NCBI GenBank assembly: GCA_947630205.1
Contig: CANRGW010000057.1
Span: 1-7,405, forward strand
Origin: an uncultured Bacilli bacterium
Lineage (GTDB): Bacteria > Bacillota_I > Bacilli_A > RF39 > UBA660
Direction of reading: 5' to 3'
DNA length: 7,405 nucleotides
The notes under the pieces were generated by a model. It saw nothing but the letters and a program-made list of their open reading frames with translations. It was not told the DNA's origin and did no database searches. Shown here one piece after another: positions 5,636-7,405 of the stretch (the stretch's first letter is position 1; each line of letters opens with the position of its first letter). Both the position numbers and the translations under genes were made by a program.

Positions 5636-7405
5636 GTTATCTTTAAAAAATATCAGGAAAAGTATAAAAGATTATGCCATCTATTTTTTTACACTTATTC
5701 TTGGGGTAGCCATTTTCTATGTTTTTAATGCTTTAGATAGTCAAACGGTTATGATAAATGTTTCAAGTTCAACACAGGATATAATTGAACTTATGATGAC
5801 AATGCTTTCTAGTGTCAGTGTCTTTGTTTCATTTATATTAGGTTTCTTAATTATATATGCTTCCAGATTTTTAATGAAAAGACGTAACAAAGAGTTTGGA
5901 GTTTATTTAACACTTGGAATGAGTAAAAGAAAAATATCTTTAATTTTATTCTTTGAAACACTTTTTATCGGTATTTTATCTTTAATTGTAGGTCTTGCTG
6001 TTGGCGTACTGATTTCTCAAATTATGAGTTTAGTTGTTGCTAATATGTTTGAGGCTGACCTTACTAAATTTGCTTTTGTCTTTTCAACTTCTGCTTGTAT
6101 AAAAACTATCATTTATTTTAGTATTATGTATCTACTTGTTATGATATTCAATACTTACAGTGTTAGTAAATGTAAATTAATTGATTTATTAAATGGTGCT
6201 AAAACTAGTGAAAAAGTACAATTAAAAAATCCTTATCTTTGTATTATTATATTTATTATATCTTTGCTTGTACTTGGAAAAGCCTATTACATGGTTACAG
6301 CCGAATTCCTAACTTTACAAGAAGTTGTTGATGTTATAAAACCAATTATCATGGGAGTTGTATCTACCTTTTTAATCTTTTGGTCTTTATCAGGACTAAT
6401 TTTAAGAATTGTTCAAAGTTTAAAAAAATATTACTATAAAGGTTTAAATAGTTTTACATTAAGACAGTTTTCAAGTAAAATTAATACAACTGTGTTTTCC
6501 ACAACAATTATTTGTTTAATGTTATTTGTAACAATATGTTTATTATCGGCTTGTCTTACTATGAAAAATTCCATGAATGCTAATATTAGAAAACTTGCTC
6601 CTGTTGATGCTATATTTACTCAAAATATGAATATGGATAAGTACTATGATGATTATAGAAGATATGGTTATAACGACTCTCAAATAAAAAACTCTCATTA
6701 TACTGCTAAAGAAATGTTTAAATTATTTAACTTTGATATTACCACTTATTTTAAAGATTATATAGAAGTAAATACTTATGCAACAGAAGATTTAACTATG
6801 AATAACACTTTAGGTTCATTATTAGATTATGTTAGAACTAATTTTCCTTTTTTAGCATACGATACGAAAGAACCTATTATGAAAATTAGTGATTATAATA
6901 AAGTTGCTAAATTTTATGGTTTACAAGAATACTATTTAAGTAAAAACGAATATATTATTATTGCTGACTTTAAATCTATGGTTAAAATAAGAAATCTTGC
7001 TTTAGAAAAAGGTGAAGTTATTAATTTATTTGGACATACTTTAAAACCAAAATATTCAACTTGTCAAGATGGCTTTTTAGAAATGTCTAGTAATCATATT
7101 AATACAGGAATTATAGTAGTTCCCGATAGTGTTATAGATGAAGATTATTTAATTCAAAATCATTTGATAGGTAATTATAAAACTTCTAATAAAAAAGAAA
7201 TAATGAAAATAGAAGATAGTATTAATGCTTTAGATAAGAGTTCTAAAACTAAGGATTATTTACTGCCAAGTGGTTCAACCAAGTTAGCAATTAAAGAAGC
7301 AACAACAGGATTAACAGCGATGGTAACTTTTATCGGTCTTTATTTAGGAATTATTTTCTTAATTAGTAGTGCAGCAATTTTAGGATTAAAAGAGTTATCG
7401 GAAAG
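5625..7405 (+). CDS. bceB: ABC transporter permease, BceB type (3' end outside window)
   Basis: The frame is open to the window end, giving about 593 of an expected 640-670 residues. Predicted helices lie at about 17-36, 57-80, 105-135, 158-176, 204-222, 240-262 and 290-311, followed by a large extracellular domain of about 250 residues (312-562; bases 6558-7310) and helix 8 (563-586). This is the BceB plan of ten helices with one big domain between 7 and 8; helices 9 and 10 are missing. Two FtsX-like segments are recognisable: FGVYLTLGMSKRKI (91-104) after helix 2, and the visible beginning of a second one, GLKEL, at the end. The extracellular domain is the part expected to recognise the peptide and set specificity. 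The start at 5625 (MLCKLSLKNIRKS) overlaps the ATPase gene by 11 bp; an adjacent ATG at 5622 would add one Met and lies 8 nt after GGTGG (5609-5613). Confidence 0.93.
   Translation, partial: MLCKLSLKNIRKSIKDYAIYFFTLILGVAIFYVFNALDSQTVMINVSSSTQDIIELMMTMLSSVSVFVSFILGFLIIYASRFLMKRRNKEFGVYLTLGMSKRKISLILFFETLFIGILSLIVGLAVGVLISQIMSLVVANMFEADLTKFAFVFSTSACIKTIIYFSIMYLLVMIFNTYSVSKCKLIDLLNGAKTSEKVQLKNPYLCIIIFIISLLVLGKAYYMVTAEFLTLQEVVDVIKPIIMGVVSTFLIFWSLSGLILRIVQSLKKYYYKGLNSFTLRQFSSKINTTVFSTTIICLMLFVTICLLSACLTMKNSMNANIRKLAPVDAIFTQNMNMDKYYDDYRRYGYNDSQIKNSHYTAKEMFKLFNFDITTYFKDYIEVNTYATEDLTMNNTLGSLLDYVRTNFPFLAYDTKEPIMKISDYNKVAKFYGLQEYYLSKNEYIIIADFKSMVKIRNLALEKGEVINLFGHTLKPKYSTCQDGFLEMSSNHINTGIIVVPDSVIDEDYLIQNHLIGNYKTSNKKEIMKIEDSINALDKSSKTKDYLLPSGSTKLAIKEATTGLTAMVTFIGLYLGIIFLISSAAILGLKELSE

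Overview
The window is strongly AT-rich, every gene lies on the plus strand, and the gaps between genes are short. Trp is always encoded by TGG in the genes read here, so the standard bacterial code fits and a Mycoplasma-type code is not needed. Low GC, GGAGG/GGTGAT Shine-Dalgarno sites, TGnTATAAT promoters, a bile salt hydrolase and a Bce-type peptide-resistance module together suggest a low-GC Firmicutes or related gut bacterium (Erysipelotrichales, RF39-like Bacilli or Clostridia). The species cannot be named from the sequence.

Layout: (1) 1-741 is the 3' part of a sensor histidine kinase that begins before the window. (2) 810-1229 is a small four-helix membrane protein of unknown function with its own extended -10 promoter. 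(3) 1363-2337 and 2376-2999 form a probable two-gene operon: a conjugated bile salt hydrolase of the choloylglycine hydrolase family, then a compact formate/nitrite-transporter (FNT) family channel. A promoter at 1283-1311 starts it and an intrinsic terminator at 2998-3028 ends it. (4) 3099-4786 is a response regulator and an intramembrane-sensing histidine kinase (BceRS type), coupled by an ATGA overlap. (5) 4871 to the window end is the partner ABC transporter: ATPase (BceA type) and large permease (BceB type), the permease cut by the window edge.

The kinase has almost no extracellular part, so the transporter probably senses the peptide through the permease's large extracellular domain and signals to the kinase. 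The regulator then switches on the transporter. The sequence supports this circuit: the same operator, TTACA-N4-TGTAAGGTTA, lies upstream of both the regulator gene (3033-3046) and the ATPase gene (4789-4802). At the transporter promoter it runs into a second TGTAAGATTA repeat exactly 10 bp downstream, and it sits 20 bp (about two helical turns) farther from the proposed -10 than at the regulator promoter. Next to the bile salt hydrolase operon this makes a host-stress region (bile and antimicrobial peptides), although no sequence evidence ties the two units to one control.

No tRNA, rRNA, CRISPR array, insertion sequence or integrase was seen, and no stretch longer than about 140 bp lacks a gene.
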